From: an uncultured Verrucomicrobiota bacterium
GTDB taxonomy: Bacteria; Verrucomicrobiota; Verrucomicrobiia; Chthoniobacterales; SZAS-18
Assembly (NCBI GenBank): GCA_937873255.1
Contig: CALMVM010000573.1
Coordinates: 5,160-14,657, forward strand
DNA: 9,498 nt
Direction: 5' to 3'
In this document: piece by piece, positions 7,947 to 9,498 of the stretch
How the letters are laid out: each line of letters starts with the position of its first letter
Position numbering within the stretch: the stretch's first letter is position 1
The notes under the pieces: generated by a model
What the model saw: only the letters and a program-made list of their open reading frames with translations
Database searches by the model: none
Told to the model about the DNA's origin: nothing
Made by a program: the position numbers and the translations under genes

Positions 7947-7988
7947 CAGAGTACCACATGTTGCGGTACGCGGCCTTAAACTACTCTG
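7947..7988 (-). promoter_or_regulatory. Nested inverted repeats in the leader of the radical SAM gene
   Basis: CAGAGTA (7947-7953) and TACTCTG (7982-7988) form a 7-bp inverted repeat with a 28-base spacer. GTACC (7951-7955) and GGTAC (7965-7969) form a second, 5-bp one. The two share bases 7951-7953, so in RNA they would be mutually exclusive. The element ends 12 bases before the start codon. It could be an operator or an RNA switch; neither is shown. Confidence 0.25.
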
Positions 7989-8068
7989 TACACCTCAAGA
8001 TAAATACGCCCGGTTTCGAGTATCTGGGCACTATCATCTGGATAGATGCAGGATTGTTGGGGATTTTC

Positions 8069-8422
8069 TTACTCGCGGCGCGCACCTTTCTGCTTGCCCT
8101 TACCCTTGCGACGGTTCCTGCTTGTGAGATCGGAAGCCGGTCCTGTCTCCTGACCGGGCAATTGCTCGCGCGCTCCCTGCCAGAAGGCGAAGTAACCCGC
8201 CTGCGCCAGGGGCGGCGTGCGGGCGTCTTCCGGTCGCCAGACCAGATGCAGCGCGACGTTCTCCTTGGCTAACCGCTCCTGCACGACGGAAGCCAGCCCG
8301 TGCAGCGGACCTGCCGCCGGACGCGACGCGACCACCGCCTGCAAGTCCTGCGCTCTCGCCCAGGCAACCAAAGCGTCGGGGAGCGGAGCATCGTCCTGCC
8401 GGTGCAAGGGGGCCTGGAAGTG
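8069..8422 (-). pseudogene. C-terminal fragment resembling a photolyase/FAD-binding flavoprotein
   Basis: About 117 codons ending in TAA. They read coherently from HFQAPLHRQDDAPLPDAL through AWARAQDLQAVVASRP, ALHLVWRPEDAR and AQAGYFAFWQGAREQL, ending in a very basic tail (KGKGKQKG). This resembles the C-terminal part of some bacterial deoxyribodipyrimidine photolyase-like proteins, recalled from pattern rather than aligned. The frame is open further upstream to 8689, but that extension is Arg- and Pro-rich and out of phase with the HD remnant, so I treat it as noise. No N-terminal photolyase region exists in the window. The likeliest reading is a 3' remnant left by a deletion. A light-driven repair enzyme would suit the neighbouring radical SAM/DUF4130 operon. 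Confidence 0.45.
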
Positions 8423-8449
8423 GTTGCCCGCACGGGTGGCTGACGGAGA

Positions 8450-8655
8450 GCGTCGGCGATCCCATGCACCAGGAACGCGTCGCAGAGCGCCCGGTCGTAT
8501 CAAAGTGCGCCTTCTTTGTCGCCGTTGAAACGCGAACGCAAGGCGTCGCCAAATTCTTGGAATTCCTACAGGACCGCCCGGGCGTTGTGCAGCTTGTCGG
8601 AAGCTGGCACCAACAGGATGGAAGAGGAGGCTCCCACCAGAATCGGTCCGCGCGT
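8450..8655 (-). pseudogene. Remnant of an HD-domain phosphohydrolase-like protein with two in-frame stops
   Basis: One minus frame reads SSSILLVPASDKLHNARAVL, a stop (TAG, 8568-8566), EFQEFGDALRSRFNGDKEGAL, a stop (TGA, 8502-8500), then YDRALCDAF. The segment S-DKLHNARA-L followed by RFNGxKEGxLWYxRAL is the C-terminal half of a small HD-domain (RelA/SpoT hydrolase-like) family. The TGA sits where that family has Trp, one base from TGG. The N-terminal half with the HD motif is absent. A neighbouring frame carries SKPMRRREEIVLA, which may be the KPPWRxRKE stretch of the same family after a frameshift near 8640-8690. The gene is therefore dead: truncated, with two nonsense codons and perhaps a frameshift. 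Its end directly meets the photolyase-like tail. Confidence 0.6.
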
Positions 8656-8766
8656 CCGGTGCAAGCACGATTTCCTCCCGGCGTCGCATGGGTTTCGAGT
8701 TGAGTGGGACGAGGATCTCGCGCTGGTTTCCCCGTTTGCGGACGGCCTGCCGACACCATCGCCATC

Positions 8767-9151
8767 ATGATCGACGAACTGCTTCGCAAGGACCCGACCC
8801 GCGACCTGGTCAGCACGTGGAAAACCTTCGTGGCCGAACTCCGTCAGGGGATCGAGCAACAGGACCCGGACGCCCTAGCGGCGGTGGTCAGACACGGTCG
8901 GATTCGCGGACGGTTCGGCGGCCACGCTGCCGTTGGGCTGCTGCTTGGGGAACAGCGGCGTGCCCACGCGACCCACGCGCGGGCAAGGGGCCGACGTGCT
9001 CTACGCGATGACCGACTCGGTGCGGCAGGGCATCGAGAAATTCGGCGTGTTCTGTTTCGGTGTGCTCGACCTTGACGGCCGGTCCGCCGAACTGACGATC
9101 CGCGACGAATCCGGCCTCGTCCGTTTCTCGCACCGATTCGCCGGCGCCTGA
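8767..9151 (+). pseudogene. Small unrecognised gene broken by a probable one-base insertion
   Basis: ATG 8767 opens a frame (MIDELLRKDPTRDLVSTWKT...) that has coding-like GC-rich third positions up to about 8889. From there the coding-like frame is the next one, ending VLDLDGRSAELTIRDES, GLVRFSHRF and TGA at 9151. Dropping the A at 8890 joins them into 127 residues, and the total length is one more than a multiple of three. No Shine-Dalgarno is visible. The N-terminal part is helical and charged; the C-terminal part alternates like beta strands. I considered an NTF2/SnoaL-like fold and a PhoD-like C-terminus but could support neither. If the frame break is a sequencing error, this is an intact gene in an operon with the one starting at 9159. 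Read literally, it gives a 102-residue product stopping at 9075. Confidence 0.45.
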
Positions 9152-9158
9152 CCCTTCC

Positions 9159-9498
9159 ATGGCCGCGCCCGGGACCAGCGAAGCCTTCGACGAACGTCGT
9201 CGCGCGGAGTTCGACCGCTGCTTGCAACGCTTCGCCGACCAATTCAGTGAATGGGAGATGCTCACCGAGAACGATCTCTGGACCGCGCACTATACCCAGG
9301 TGAGGGCAATGTCGGGATTGCTGCGTGGGGTCGGCGATCAGGTCTGCCGGGAGGCGGCGGAGGACGCGGGCGACCTCGAGAGTCTCTCCGAACTGGAGAA
9401 TGTGATCCTCTCCGGCTGGCGCGTGTGGGAGTTTTTCCGGGGCAAGCTCGTGCAGCGTCGCGAGGAAGATTTCCTGCCCGGCCTGACCGCCGGCGTGG
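9159..9498 (+). CDS. Unrecognised protein, N-terminal part only, continues past the window
   Basis: ATG 9159 begins 7 bases after the TGA of the preceding small gene, and the frame stays open for 113 codons to the window edge with consistent GC-rich third positions. The visible part is soluble and mostly helical, with many acidic and aromatic residues (FADQFSEWEMLTENDLW, HYTQVRAMSGLLRG, LENVILSGWRVWEFFRGKLV). It has no signal peptide, membrane segment or motif I can name. No ribosome binding site precedes it, so translation may be coupled to the upstream gene. A later ATG in EWEM is possible but would discard coding-like sequence. Confidence 0.6.
   Translation, partial: MAAPGTSEAFDERRRAEFDRCLQRFADQFSEWEMLTENDLWTAHYTQVRAMSGLLRGVGDQVCREAAEDAGDLESLSELENVILSGWRVWEFFRGKLVQRREEDFLPGLTAGV

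Noticed and set aside
6567..7979. Plus-strand open frame of 470 codons opposite the radical SAM gene
   Set aside because: Its His/Arg/Glu/Ala-rich composition is typical of the antisense of a GC-rich gene; the opposite strand carries a clear radical SAM protein with CX3CX2C.
8100..8816. Minus-strand open frame of 238 codons across the HD and photolyase-like remnants
   Set aside because: Its translation is Arg/Pro/Cys-rich noise; the recognisable HD and photolyase-like phrases are in the other two frames.
8888..9265. Minus-strand open frame of 125 codons
   Set aside because: It is antisense to the plus-strand genes, of low-complexity Arg/Ala/Gly composition, and has no domain or ribosome binding site.

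Overview
The window is 9,498 bases of GC-rich (roughly 60-65%) bacterial DNA. All the well-supported genes lie on the minus strand, and a plus-strand group enters at the right edge. No rRNA, tRNA, CRISPR array or complete insertion sequence was seen. The mix of genes (a RedB-like membrane thioredoxin beside a membrane hybrid kinase, a multi-PAS hybrid kinase, and the radical SAM/DUF4130 pair) made me think of a Verrucomicrobiota (Opitutaceae-like) genome. That is an impression from protein phrasing, not a demonstrated placement.

Left part (1-2109, minus): a membrane-anchored RedB-like thioredoxin-fold protein overlaps by four bases (ATGA) with a histidine kinase that runs off the left edge. 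The kinase has a polytopic, histidine-rich N-terminal membrane region with an HxH-containing membrane motif. It looks like a redox or metal sensing pair. The kinase carries Asn where the phosphoacceptor His should be, while its ATP-binding motifs are intact. A 381-base gap (2110-2490) upstream of the pair holds three GGTTG repeats one helical turn apart.

Middle (2491-5301, minus): a soluble hybrid histidine kinase (GAF, three PAS domains, HisKA, HATPase, receiver) with all its phosphorelay residues present. It is followed by about 560 bases (5302-5864) with no convincing gene, apart from one 8-bp hairpin.

Right-centre (5865-7934, minus): a DNA-repair-type operon with a radical SAM/HhH protein followed after 42 bases by a DUF4130 protein. 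These are a known partner pair. In some bacteria the DUF4130 protein is fused to a uracil-DNA glycosylase domain; here it ends without one.

Right end (8069-9498): a decayed zone. On the minus strand there is a remnant of an HD-domain protein, broken by two in-frame stops, abutting the C-terminal tail of what looks like a photolyase/FAD-binding protein. Both point toward the repair operon. On the plus strand there is a small gene broken by what looks like a one-base insertion, then the start of an unrecognised gene that leaves the window. The zone reads as a deletion or rearrangement scar next to repair genes.
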